Shown one piece after another: positions 33,923-41,961 of a stretch of DNA of 64,000 nt; position 1 is the first letter of the stretch, and each line of letters opens with the position of its first letter. Position numbers and translations under genes: made by a program. Below the pieces are notes generated by a model. It was not told the origin of the DNA. It was given only the letters and a program-made list of their open reading frames with translations, and did no database searches. Where the stretch lies: the NCBI GenBank assembly GCA_016789105.1, contig JAEURN010000002.1:62001-126000 (forward strand), given 5' to 3'. This stretch comes from Armatimonadota bacterium (GTDB taxonomy: Bacteria; Armatimonadota; Fimbriimonadia; Fimbriimonadales; Fimbriimonadaceae).

Positions 33923-34630
33923 TCACTTCTTTTCAAAGTGCTGGTAATCCTTGGCCCCTTTCCAATCCCCGCCCCATGTCCAGCCATGACGCTTGAAAAT
34001 TAACACCGGCGCCGAGCCGGGATCCAAAACCCCCTTCCCGCCAGGGATGTAGGGCCGGGGAGTCTTGCCATCTGCCGCAACAAACGGGTTTTGGTAAGGG
34101 TTCAAATCGATCGCCCGGCCAAACGCGTGCTTGGAGAGCACGCCCTTCGATGTCCCTGGTCCGATCGTGAACCGATAGTTGAACCCCGAGCTGTTCTGGT
34201 CGTCGATCGAGGCTTGGTCATCCCAACCGTAAGCTGAAACCGGGATCACTTTCACGATGGGGAACCCCGAGGCCCGGATCTCCCGGAAGATCTCCACAAC
34301 TTCTTCCGCCAAATCCCTGTCCACAACAATCTGCCCCTGGTGGTCTTTGCCGTCAAATCCCAAATAGCCGACCTTGACCACTTCCATCTTGGCTAAGACC
34401 GCTGCCGGGAAATCTTTCCCCCCAAGCGCCTCGGCGCGGGTCATGTCCGAATCCACCACAGCCCCCTCGAATCCCGGGATCCGCTCATCGGGCGATTGCC
34501 GACCCTCCTGGGGGACGGCCGGGGGAAACCCGTTTGCCCGCGGCCGATCCGGCGGGACAGGCTTCTGGCGCGGAGGGTTGCACCCGGCCAAAAAGAGAAG
34601 CCCCAACACCAGGATTCCGCCCCATCTCAC
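33923..34630 (-). CDS. M15-family peptidoglycan peptidase lipoprotein
   Basis: The 235-residue protein begins with a lipoprotein signal (LGLLFLAGC). Its C-terminal domain has the M15 zinc-peptidase pattern: SKHAFGRAIDLNPYQNP (S-x-H-x-x-G-x-A-x-D) and WKGAKDYQHFEK, with the last His as third zinc ligand. M15C members cleave D-Ala or L-Ala-D-Glu bonds in peptidoglycan. GTG 34630 is the start; GATAAT (34637-34642) lies 6 nt before it, so it is another leaderless candidate. It is divergent from an NlpC/P60-like gene, making a small cell-wall-remodelling pair. Confidence 0.85.
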   Translation of the reverse strand: MRWGGILVLGLLFLAGCNPPRQKPVPPDRPRANGFPPAVPQEGRQSPDERIPGFEGAVVDSDMTRAEALGGKDFPAAVLAKMEVVKVGYLGFDGKDHQGQIVVDRDLAEEVVEIFREIRASGFPIVKVIPVSAYGWDDQASIDDQNSSGFNYRFTIGPGTSKGVLSKHAFGRAIDLNPYQNPFVAADGKTPRPYIPGGKGVLDPGSAPVLIFKRHGWTWGGDWKGAKDYQHFEKK

Positions 34631-34678
34631 GACCCCATTATCCTTACAAATCTCAGCGCGACGTCAAAATATCAGGAA
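34631..34678. promoter_or_regulatory. Divergent promoter region between two wall hydrolases
   Basis: On the minus strand GATAAT at 34637-34642 precedes the M15 gene GTG by 6 nt. On the plus strand AGGAA touches the ATG at 34679 and an AAATAT (34667-34672) lies 6 nt before it, a weak -10. Only 48 bp separate the genes, so the two are likely coordinated. Confidence 0.45.
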
Positions 34679-35287
34679 ATGCCCGCGATCCCGCGATCCC
34701 GCAGCCGGAGGAGGAAATGGATAGCCGCATCGGCTTGGGCCGTTGCCGGGCTCGCCGCATTGGTTGCCGCCTCGGTTGCCGGGCCGTTCATCGAAGCAAG
34801 CCGGTATTCGCTCAAAGGCAAAACCGTCCCCGCCGATGCCCTGGCAGGGCAACCCGGACTCGTCTATGCCCTCAAAAGGTACGAAATCGGCGGTTCCCAT
34901 TACAAATGGGGGCAAAACGATTGCAGCACGTTCGTCACCGACTACCTACGAGCCCTCGCCCGGCCTGCCTACCCCCGGCTCACCACCAGAGACCTCTATG
35001 AGCCCGCCGCTATGCAGTGGAACGGATTCATCCAAACCAACCTGGCCGCACTCAAGCCCGGAGATATCATCGTTTTCCGCTACACAGGGCGGTACCACAC
35101 CCTGCAAGGGCACACCGGAATCGTCGTCCGGCATGGCAACGCCCTTTATGTCGTCCACAACTCCCTGAGCCATGGAGGGATCCAGTTCGAGGAGTTGGGA
35201 TCCTTTGTCGAACGGGCGAACCGGATCGCCGACAAAACCCCGAGCGGGAAAATGGTCCGCTTTTTCACATCCAAGGGCGCGACCTGA
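34679..35287 (+). CDS. NlpC/P60-like cysteine peptidase or amidase
   Basis: The 202-residue product has a basic N-terminus and one membrane anchor (WAVAGLAALVAASVAGPFIEA). The catalytic domain has Cys in KWGQNDCSTFVTDYLRAL and His in LQGHTGIVVRHGNALYVVHN, the NlpC/P60 order, plus LKPGDIIVFRY, the usual strand before the His motif. It probably cuts peptidoglycan peptides or related amides outside the membrane. The long frame begins upstream at 34496, inside the antisense gene; ATG 34679 is chosen because the anchor starts soon after it. Confidence 0.8.
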   Translation: MPAIPRSRSRRRKWIAASAWAVAGLAALVAASVAGPFIEASRYSLKGKTVPADALAGQPGLVYALKRYEIGGSHYKWGQNDCSTFVTDYLRALARPAYPRLTTRDLYEPAAMQWNGFIQTNLAALKPGDIIVFRYTGRYHTLQGHTGIVVRHGNALYVVHNSLSHGGIQFEELGSFVERANRIADKTPSGKMVRFFTSKGAT

Positions 35288-35298
35288 CCCAGCCCCGG

Positions 35299-35946
35299 CT
35301 ATCGCTCGACCATTTCGTAAAAATCGCGGCCAAACAAGGTTGTGGATTCTTTGCGGTTCTCGCAAGTCACATTTAAATCTCGCAAAAGCCCATCCTGAAG
35401 CGAGTAAATGAGCCCGTGGACGCTGAGGGGCCGCAAACCGTTCCAGGCGTTTTGCACGATAGACGTCCGGGTCACGTTCATCACCTGCTCCATCACATTC
35501 AATTCGCAAAGCCGGTCAAACCGTTCATGGCCGCCCAATTTTGAAAGCCGCTGGCCATATTTGGAGTGGATGTCTTCCACATGTTGCAGCCAACTCACCA
35601 CCGCCCCTTGGCCAGAAGGCTCCAGCGCCGCCCTAATCCCGCCGCAACCATAGTGGCCGCAAACGATGACATGCTGCACATGCAAAACCTCGATGGCATA
35701 TTGCAACACCGAAAGGCAATTCAAATCCGTGTGCACCACCACGTTCGCGATGTTGCGGTGGACAAACACCTCGCCCGGCGGCAAACCCATCACCTGGTTG
35801 GCCGGCACGCGGCTGTCGCTGCACCCGATCCACAAGTATTTCGGGTTCTGTTGTTTGGCCAAACGGTCAAAGAACGCCGGATCTTCCTGGCTCACCCGGG
35901 CCGCCCACTCCCGGTTCTGCTTGAAAATCTGCTCAAGGTTCCTCAT
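35299..35946 (-). CDS. Beta-class carbonic anhydrase
   Basis: The 215-residue protein has the beta-carbonic anhydrase zinc site: Cys and Asp/Arg in WIGCSDSRVPANQ and His/Cys in VCGHYGCGGIRAAL, with RNIANVVVHTDLNCLSVLQYA between. It interconverts CO2 and bicarbonate in the cytoplasm. Length and motifs match the clade related to E. coli Can. The start is ATG 35946; the much longer open frame extending to 37026 is antisense to two other genes. TAGGAT (35958-35963) is 11 nt upstream, giving a leader of only about 5 nt. Confidence 0.93.
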   Translation of the reverse strand: MRNLEQIFKQNREWAARVSQEDPAFFDRLAKQQNPKYLWIGCSDSRVPANQVMGLPPGEVFVHRNIANVVVHTDLNCLSVLQYAIEVLHVQHVIVCGHYGCGGIRAALEPSGQGAVVSWLQHVEDIHSKYGQRLSKLGGHERFDRLCELNVMEQVMNVTRTSIVQNAWNGLRPLSVHGLIYSLQDGLLRDLNVTCENRKESTTLFGRDFYEMVER

Positions 35947-36003
35947 CTGACGCCGTGATCCTACCCTTCGCGAATCGGTCGGAACCGTTGTAGAATGAGT
36001 TCG

Positions 36004-36684
36004 GTGCAACTTCCGGCCAATCCATTCCCCGAACCTCACACCGTCCCCGGCTGCGTCGACAGCCGGACTTACGGGGAAAAAATCCGGTTCATCAAAGCCG
36101 CCCTTGTGGGCCACCTGCTCACCGTTCTCGCAGTGGCGTTTTGCGCAGTCCAGATCCACCTCCCCCTCACCGACTCGGAGTTGCTTGTTTGGCTGGGAGT
36201 CATTTTTGCGGCCATGACTGGGGTCAGGCTGGGGATGAAGACCGGTGTGCACGAAAGTTGGTTCAGCTTTGCGTTGCTCATGGCCGCCGTGCCCCTGCTT
36301 GGGCAGTTGGGGAGAGACATCCACGCGGCCGGCTATCCGGTCATCATCTTGCTGGGTTCCGCCGCTTTCGCTGGGGTCTACACCTTGCTGGCCGGCCGGG
36401 ACTTCTCGTTTCCCGGGATGGTGGCCTGCGGGTCCGTGGCCCTCATCCCCGCGCTCGCCATCCTCACCCGGACAGATGTCCTTGACCCCGGGTCGGCCCC
36501 CTTTGCTTGGATCCTGGGAACCGCCTACCTCGGCTATGTCGCCTACGACCTCGCCATGATCCTCAAACGGCGGAAGGTGGACGAGATCCCCTCGGCCATC
36601 GCCGACTTCTACCGCGATTCGCTCAACTTCCTCACCTATCCATTCCGGGTGGCGCGGCATTGGCAAACCTATGAATTCCACTGA
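36004..36684 (+). CDS. BI-1-like seven-helix membrane protein
   Basis: The product of about 226 residues has seven hydrophobic segments, from AALVGHLLTVLAVAFCAVQ to GTAYLGYVAYDLAMIL, and a C-terminal DSLNFLTYPFRVARHW. This pattern, especially the last acidic residue plus NFL, resembles the Bax inhibitor-1/YccA family, but similarity is moderate. The GTG at 36004 is preferred: TAGAAT (35991-35996) is 7 nt before it, while the in-frame ATG at 35995 overlaps that box. Its 3' end overlaps a PII gene by 14 bp. PII proteins normally partner AmtB; here the partner would be this unrelated channel-like protein. Confidence 0.7.
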   Translation: MQLPANPFPEPHTVPGCVDSRTYGEKIRFIKAALVGHLLTVLAVAFCAVQIHLPLTDSELLVWLGVIFAAMTGVRLGMKTGVHESWFSFALLMAAVPLLGQLGRDIHAAGYPVIILLGSAAFAGVYTLLAGRDFSFPGMVACGSVALIPALAILTRTDVLDPGSAPFAWILGTAYLGYVAYDLAMILKRRKVDEIPSAIADFYRDSLNFLTYPFRVARHWQTYEFH

Positions 36685-37030
36685 CCATCCCTTCGTCCGC
36701 GTCTTTGCCATGGTGAGGCCACACCGCCTGCAAGAAGTCAAATCCGCCCTTGCCCTCCTCCCCATCTCCGGCCTGACCGTCGCCGATGCCCGAGGCACCG
36801 GGAACAATCCCGAACGCCCCGTATCGTTCTTGGGGCGCGAACTGGTCGTCCCCCTTCCCTTGCGCATGGCCGTTGAAGTCGCCGTGCCTGCCGCACTGGC
36901 CGAAGACGTGGTCGCGGCCATCCGGCAAGCCGCCTTCACGGGGGAATCCGGCGACGGCAAGATCTTTGTCGAGCCAGTCCTTTCCGCATATCGGATTAGG
37001 ACCGGGGAAGCCGGGTCCGACGCCATCTAG
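36671..37030 (+). CDS. PII-family signalling protein with atypical T-loop
   Basis: The 119-residue protein matches GlnB/GlnK: FAMVRPHRLQEVKSALALLPISGLTV at the N-terminus, the B-loop FTGESGDGKIFVEPV and the C-loop YRIRTGEAGSDAI. These bind ATP/ADP and 2-oxoglutarate in the family. The T-loop is unusual: the region that normally ends GAEYVVDFLPK reads LGRELVVPLPLR, so the uridylylated Tyr51 is Leu. Regulation by GlnD is therefore unlikely. The start overlaps the membrane protein gene, which indicates a shared transcript and a possible physical partner. No ammonium transporter or glutamine synthetase is nearby. Confidence 0.85.
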   Translation: MNSTDHPFVRVFAMVRPHRLQEVKSALALLPISGLTVADARGTGNNPERPVSFLGRELVVPLPLRMAVEVAVPAALAEDVVAAIRQAAFTGESGDGKIFVEPVLSAYRIRTGEAGSDAI

Positions 37031-37085
37031 TTACCATCGCCAGGAATAGGCGTCATAATCATTCGCGAGGCCCTAAACCAACCCC

Positions 37086-38777
37086 ATGTTTGCCAAAAGA
37101 CTCCTCGGAACCGCCCTCTTGATCGGGGTCGCCAGCCTTTCCATGGCCGCGATCTCGATGACCGCCAACGTCCAAAACGGCCAGACCATCGGCGGCACGT
37201 TCACGTTCGATGTCAAAGTGACCTCCGACGCCCTCGTGACCAGTGTCGAATTCTATGTCGGCGACGACCTCCGGTCGACCGACCAAAGCACGCCTTACCA
37301 ATATGTCCTCGATACGCTCAACGAATCCGAAGGCAATTTCACCATCACGATCCAGGCGTACAACACCAACCAAGAATCCGTCAAAAAGACCTTCACGCTC
37401 AAAATCGACAACGGGCTCGACAAAGGCGTCGGTTACCACGTAGACCGGGCAAACCAACTCACCCGCGATGGCAAATACCGCGAAGCCATTGATGAAGCGA
37501 GGATCGCCCTCAAAATCGACAAAAACAGCAACGCGGCGAGGATGGCCATGGCCCGCGCCAACTACGCCACCGGCACATTCGATTTGGCGCAGAAATACGC
37601 CGAAGACACCCTGGCTTCCGACCCGAATAACCAAGAGGCAAAATCCCTCTTGTCGGCCATCAACCTCCGGCGCGTCTTCGCCCTCAACACCACCAACCCC
37701 ACCGAACGGAACGAAGCAGTCGCCAAATCCTTAAAATTCGCGGCTGCCAACTCGGCCGCCGTGCTCAACGACATCGCCGACAAAGCCGGCATGAAAGCCG
37801 ATTCCGATGCCATCGATGCCAACCTCGCCGCATTCCGATATGTGCCCATTGCCGCACTCCTCCGGCCCGATTGGGAAAAGAACCTCGACAACCCAGGCGT
37901 CATCAACCGGTTCCTCTATGCGCTCATCATGGGCGGACGCACCGAAGAAGCCAACAAAGTCTGGGCCAAGTTTGAAAAATACGGCAGCCCAGATGGGTAC
38001 AGCTATGCCTTGAGAGCCGTGCTCAGCCAAATCACCGGCGACACGACCGGCGCCGAAGGGGCCGAAAAAGAGGTCATCCTCGACAACCCCAACGCCGACA
38101 TCACCAAATACACGCAGCTCTACCTGGCCCTCAGCCGAGGACGCTACAGCAGCATGCCTGCATTCCTCGACGACCTGGAAAAATCCAACCCCAACTCGGT
38201 CGGGTTCAACTACTACACGTCGGTCACGGCTTTCCTTGCCAACGACTACAGCCGGGCGACCTCGTCGTTCCAAGATGCCCTGCTGGCCGACCCGGCATCC
38301 GTTTCGGTCTTGGTCGAGCGGGGCCACCAGGTCGTCCAGGGGATTTTCGCGCAAAAACTCACCGGCAGCGATGCCAAAAATGAGGCCAACCTCGCCCTCG
38401 CCTACTTCGAAGCGGCCCTCACGGCCAACCCGTCGTCCATCCAGGCCCTTTGCGGGGTCACCCTTGTGCAAACCCTGATCGGGGACACCGCCAAGGCCCT
38501 CAGCTTCGGCCGGGCCGCCGTTGCCGCCGGGCCGGAATGCGGGGCAACCCACCTCCTCCTTGCCGGGGCCTTGCGGCTTGCCCAAGTCGAGGCGCTCAAA
38601 GACCCCTCAATGCGGGCCCAGGCAACCGCCTACCGCGATGAAACCGCCCAAGTCCTCCTCAATGCGGGGAAATACGATTCGCGGCTCAAAGGAACCTTTG
38701 CCCCGGGGCCCGAGCAGGCTTGGATCTACCTTTACCAACAGGGACGGCTCCCCTACCTGCCGTTGCCGCCGAAGTAA
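37086..38777 (+). CDS. Secreted Ig-like and TPR repeat protein
   Basis: The 563-residue protein has a signal peptide (MFAKRLLGTALLIGVASLSMA), a bacterial Ig-like domain (residues about 23-110; VTSVEFYVGDDLRSTDQSTPYQYVLDT, ITIQAYNTNQESVKKTF) and a long alpha-helical TPR region with units such as GKYREAIDEARIALKIDKNSNAARM, DLAQKYAEDTLASDPNNQEAKSL and DYSRATSSFQDALLADPASVSVLVERG in pieces. It is probably a periplasmic or surface scaffold. TPR units recur to the C-terminus. A CATAAT box at about 37050 gives a leader of 25-30 nt. No catalytic domain is seen. It stands alone. Confidence 0.8.
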   Translation: MFAKRLLGTALLIGVASLSMAAISMTANVQNGQTIGGTFTFDVKVTSDALVTSVEFYVGDDLRSTDQSTPYQYVLDTLNESEGNFTITIQAYNTNQESVKKTFTLKIDNGLDKGVGYHVDRANQLTRDGKYREAIDEARIALKIDKNSNAARMAMARANYATGTFDLAQKYAEDTLASDPNNQEAKSLLSAINLRRVFALNTTNPTERNEAVAKSLKFAAANSAAVLNDIADKAGMKADSDAIDANLAAFRYVPIAALLRPDWEKNLDNPGVINRFLYALIMGGRTEEANKVWAKFEKYGSPDGYSYALRAVLSQITGDTTGAEGAEKEVILDNPNADITKYTQLYLALSRGRYSSMPAFLDDLEKSNPNSVGFNYYTSVTAFLANDYSRATSSFQDALLADPASVSVLVERGHQVVQGIFAQKLTGSDAKNEANLALAYFEAALTANPSSIQALCGVTLVQTLIGDTAKALSFGRAAVAAGPECGATHLLLAGALRLAQVEALKDPSMRAQATAYRDETAQVLLNAGKYDSRLKGTFAPGPEQAWIYLYQQGRLPYLPLPPK

Positions 38778-38789
38778 GCGGGAATCCTG

Positions 38790-38823
38790 CCCTCCCGACC
38801 CCATCCTAGCAGGGTCGGGAGGG
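38790..38823. terminator. Perfect 12-bp hairpin after TPR gene
   Basis: CCCTCCCGACCC (38790-38801) pairs perfectly with GGGTCGGGAGGG (38812-38823) around a 10-nt loop, 12 nt after the stop and before the tRNA-Pro promoter. No T-run follows. It is the strongest member of the U-less hairpin group. Confidence 0.65.
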
Positions 38824-38855
38824 TCTGCCCAATTGCCGGGCTATAATCAGGTTGT

Positions 38856-38932
38856 CGGGGCGTGGCTCAGCTTGGTAGAGCGCTTCTCTGGGGGGGAAGA
38901 GGTCGAGAGTTCGAATCTCTCCGCTCCGACCA
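38856..38932 (+). tRNA. tRNA-Pro (GGG)
   Basis: The 77-nt sequence folds with acceptor CGGGGCG/CGCTCCG, D-stem GCTC/GAGC, anticodon stem CTTCT/GGAAG with loop CTGGGGG (anticodon GGG at 38890-38892), T-stem GAGAG/CTCTC, discriminator A and encoded CCA. A consensus TATAAT at 38842-38847 puts the transcript start only a few bases before the mature 5' end. Confidence 0.97.
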
Positions 38933-38939
38933 TTTTCCG

Positions 38940-40211
38940 CTAATTTGTTTCTGCTTCGGCTAAGTTGTCCGATCCCGATCCGAGCTGCTCGGAAATCAGG
39001 GGCTCCCACTGCCGCCTAAACCCGAACAAGGCCGCAACCGTCAACCCGCACAGAATGATCCGAGGCCACCATTCTTGGATCGAAAGGCTCACCCCACCCG
39101 CAAGCGCGAACCCATAGTGCCACCAAAGCAATTTCAGAGGCTGGCTGCGGGCAAGGGTGCGGTGGGCCCACCAAGCGAGGCCGACCGTCGGCAGGGGCCA
39201 GGCGTAGCAAAGCAAACGGCCGACCCCCGCCCCCAGGCTCGGCGCCGCCAACAGCGACGCCAAACCGTACCAAAAGGCAATCGCGACCGCGGGCGGCGCC
39301 TCCGCAACCTCTTGGCGGATTGACCGCCGGCGGAGCCACAACATGGAAATCGCCAAGCCGAATAGCGATGTCATCAGCCCCGCCAAAATCACCGGATGGC
39401 CGAACTCCCAATTGTAAACCCCGATCTCCGTGATCGCCCCAACTTTCACCGGCGAAGCCCATTTGAGCCAAGGTTCGCCCCCAAAAGTGTCGGCCAGAAC
39501 ATTCGACCACAATGAAAACCCGAACACATTCCGGGAGATGTTCGCCGGGATCTTGAGGAGCATGTACACCGGCCAAGAGAGCTGGTGCGCCGAGGCCCCG
39601 CCTCCAACAAACCGGACGGCGGCAAACAGGCCCGCCGCCGCCGCTGGCAAAGACCCGATTGCCGCCCACTTGTTAGAGCGGTAAAGGACCGGCAAAGCGA
39701 CAAGCCCAAACAAAAGCGCGCTCTCACGCTGCAGGCCCATCAAAGCGCAAAGCAAGAGGAATCCCAGCGTCTGCCGAACCTGCAGGCACACCAGCGCCCA
39801 AACAATCAGCGCCGAGGAAAGCATCTCCGGCATGAATGGTTCCGTCACCCCCGCGACAAACGGGGCCAAAAATGCCGAAAACCAAAACCACTCTGGTGCA
39901 ATTTCCAAAAGCTGGAAAAGCTTGGCCAAACCAAACAAAAAAACCATTCCAACCGCGATTTGAATCAGCCATGCCGCCACATCGACCGGCAAGATCACAG
40001 AAACCTGCTGGATCAACCAAGGGGTCACGATCCGGGTTCGGAAAGGTGCCGGGACGCCGTCGTAGCGGCCCGACGCCATCGCCCGGTAAAACAACGAGTC
40101 CGTGTCATAGCCGGTCGCAATCCCGACGGCAGATAAAACCGCTAAGAAAAAAAGCGCGAGCTGGAACCGTTTTTCGGATAGCAGAAAGTAACCGCCCAAT
40201 GTTTTGCCCAC
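38940..40211 (-). CDS. Polytopic membrane protein, GT-C-like
   Basis: The product of about 423 residues has roughly ten hydrophobic segments. Near the N-terminus it reads GYDTDSLFYRAMASGRYDGVPAPFRTRIVTPWLIQ in sections; an acidic pair in the first loop followed by an R-x-R-x-x-x-P segment is common in GT-C-type lipid-linked glycosyltransferases, but no family is certain. The start GTG 40211 follows a strong TATACT (40230-40235) at 18 nt; ATG 40253 is an alternative but lies upstream of the expected transcript start. It is divergent from the decaprenyl-phospho-arabinose-type operon, so it could use that lipid-linked sugar. Confidence 0.6.
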   Translation of the reverse strand: MGKTLGGYFLLSEKRFQLALFFLAVLSAVGIATGYDTDSLFYRAMASGRYDGVPAPFRTRIVTPWLIQQVSVILPVDVAAWLIQIAVGMVFLFGLAKLFQLLEIAPEWFWFSAFLAPFVAGVTEPFMPEMLSSALIVWALVCLQVRQTLGFLLLCALMGLQRESALLFGLVALPVLYRSNKWAAIGSLPAAAAGLFAAVRFVGGGASAHQLSWPVYMLLKIPANISRNVFGFSLWSNVLADTFGGEPWLKWASPVKVGAITEIGVYNWEFGHPVILAGLMTSLFGLAISMLWLRRRSIRQEVAEAPPAVAIAFWYGLASLLAAPSLGAGVGRLLCYAWPLPTVGLAWWAHRTLARSQPLKLLWWHYGFALAGGVSLSIQEWWPRIILCGLTVAALFGFRRQWEPLISEQLGSGSDNLAEAETN

Positions 40212-40308
40212 CGCCCTGTGACCGTGACGAGTATACAGCCCCTCTCCCCCCATCGGATTCTGTGCCAATAGCCCGTAATTCCAATATGCTGGTACAGTTC
40301 CTGCCGGG

Positions 40309-41220
40309 TTGGATGTTGAACCCGCAATGATGGAGATCGCGAAGCTCTTGAGGCCCAAGCAATGGGCAAAGAACCTGCTCGTGTTCGCGGCAATTATCTT
40401 CACGGGCCGGGTCGGAGAATTAGAGGCCGTCACCCACTCGTTGCTCGCGTTCGTCGCGATGTCCCTTGTTAGTTCGGCCACCTACATCGCCAACGATATC
40501 GTCGATGCCCCCAAGGACCGATTGCATCCCAAAAAGAAAGACCGGCCCGTGGCATCGGGAAAGGTTCCCTCGGCGGTGGCGACCGCCTTGGCTGCCATCC
40601 TGCTCCTGGCCAGCGTCGGCACGGCCTGGTTCATTGGCTCCCGGGGGTGCCTGGCCCTCATCGGCATCTACGTGGCCATCCAAATCGCCTATAACCTCAA
40701 ACTCAAGCACATCCCCATCACCGACGTCTTTGCCCTCTCGTCCGGGTTTGTTCTTCGGGCCGCCCTGGGGGCCGAAGCCATCGACGTAAAAATGTCCGGC
40801 TGGATGTTCATCGTCACCGGTGTTCTCGCGCTCACGTTGGGGTTTGCAAAGCGCCGGAACGAATTCATCCTAATGGGCGAAGACCGGTCGGCCAGCCGCG
40901 CCGTTCTCAACGAATACAGCCGGCAAACCCTGGATATGCTCGTCCTGCTTTTCAGCGGCATGTCGTGTATGGCCTACTGCATCTATTCGATGGAATCGAC
41001 GACCGGACGGGCCCATCCGGCCCTCGTCCTAACTACGCCCATGGTCATCTATGCGGTCGCCCGGTACATCCAACGCGTCTTTAAAGATGACGAAGGCGGC
41101 GAGCCCGCCGACCTGCTATTCAAAGACCCGCACATCCTCATCGCTGTCGTCCTTTTTGTCGCCGCCGCCGTTTTTGCCATGACAACCGGCACCCACGTCC
41201 CCATCATCGAGAACCGCTGA
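40309..41220 (+). CDS. UbiA-family decaprenyl-phosphate phosphoribosyltransferase
   Basis: The membrane protein of about 303 residues belongs to the UbiA prenyltransferase superfamily. The pattern KLLRPKQWAKNLLVFAA, ANDIVDAPKDRLHPKKKDRPVASGKV (Asp-rich N-D-x-x-D region) and SGFVLRAALGAEA matches DPPR synthase (Rv3806c type), which moves phosphoribose from PRPP onto decaprenyl phosphate. The next two genes encode the oxidase and reductase that complete the pathway. The start could also be ATG 40327 or 40330, which remove six or seven residues; no Shine-Dalgarno decides it. Confidence 0.85.
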   Translation: MDVEPAMMEIAKLLRPKQWAKNLLVFAAIIFTGRVGELEAVTHSLLAFVAMSLVSSATYIANDIVDAPKDRLHPKKKDRPVASGKVPSAVATALAAILLLASVGTAWFIGSRGCLALIGIYVAIQIAYNLKLKHIPITDVFALSSGFVLRAALGAEAIDVKMSGWMFIVTGVLALTLGFAKRRNEFILMGEDRSASRAVLNEYSRQTLDMLVLLFSGMSCMAYCIYSMESTTGRAHPALVLTTPMVIYAVARYIQRVFKDDEGGEPADLLFKDPHILIAVVLFVAAAVFAMTTGTHVPIIENR

Positions 41221-41223
41221 CCC

Positions 41224-41961
41224 ATGCCCACACCTGTGATCGGAATCAAAGCCATCGTCGTCGGTGCTTCATCGGGCATCGGGGAGGAAATCGCCCGCCA
41301 AATCGCCGAAGGCGGTGGGTTCGTCGCTACAGTTGCCCGCCGCACGGACCGGATGCAACCGCTTGCCGACAGGTTCCCCGAGCGGGTCTTTCCGTTTGGC
41401 CATGACGTCCGGGACATCGACGAAGTCCCGGAGTTGTTCCAAAAATGCACCGACGCCCTGGGGGGGCTCGACCTCATCGTCTACTGCGCTGGGGTCATGC
41501 CGCCCGTGGGGCCCCACGAATACAACACGGAAAAAGACTTGTCCATGATCGCCATTAACAATGTCGGGGCTGTGGCGTGGCTCAATGCCGCCGCCACCCG
41601 CATGGAAGCCGCCGGGCACGGCAGCATCATCGGCATCGGCAGCGTCGCCGGGGATCGCGGCCGTTTCGGTCAGCCGGTTTACAACGCCTCCAAGGCGTTC
41701 CTCCACACTTACTTGGAGGCCCTCCGGAACCGCCTGGCCAAAAAGGGCGTTAAAGTGGTCACCATCAAACCTGGGCCAACGGCAACGGAAATGACGGCCG
41801 ACCTCAACCTCAAAGGGGCGATGCCGGCCCCCGTCGCCGCCGCCAAGATCATTGCCCTCAAAGACCGGACCGGGGAGCACTACCTCAAGTTTGCCCATCG
41901 CATCGTTTTCGCCGTCATCAAAGCCATCCCTTCGCCGATCTTCCGACGGCTCAAAGTGTGA
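41224..41961 (+). CDS. SDR reductase, DprE2-like
   Basis: The 245-residue SDR has VVGASSGIGEEIARQ (TGxxxGIG variant with Val-Gly-Ala), the catalytic Ser in GIGSVAGDRGR and YNASKAFLHTY, and a C-terminal hydrophobic tail region (HRIVFAVIKAIPSPIFRRL) that fits membrane association. DprE2 reduces the 2-keto intermediate made by DprE1 to give decaprenylphosphoryl-arabinose. The gene is 3 nt after the UbiA-like gene and overlaps the next by 4 bp. SDRs are common, so the assignment depends on the operon. Confidence 0.8.
   Translation: MPTPVIGIKAIVVGASSGIGEEIARQIAEGGGFVATVARRTDRMQPLADRFPERVFPFGHDVRDIDEVPELFQKCTDALGGLDLIVYCAGVMPPVGPHEYNTEKDLSMIAINNVGAVAWLNAAATRMEAAGHGSIIGIGSVAGDRGRFGQPVYNASKAFLHTYLEALRNRLAKKGVKVVTIKPGPTATEMTADLNLKGAMPAPVAAAKIIALKDRTGEHYLKFAHRIVFAVIKAIPSPIFRRLKV

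Noticed and set aside
36004-36684. Ammonium transporter as the PII partner
   Set aside because: The protein is too short (seven helices, about 226 residues) and lacks Amt motifs; its C-terminal pattern is closer to BI-1/YccA.
35947-37026. Long minus-strand open frame fused to carbonic anhydrase
   Set aside because: It is antisense to the BI-1-like and PII genes, has low-complexity composition typical of shadow frames in GC-rich DNA, and carbonic anhydrase has its own start and promoter at 35946.
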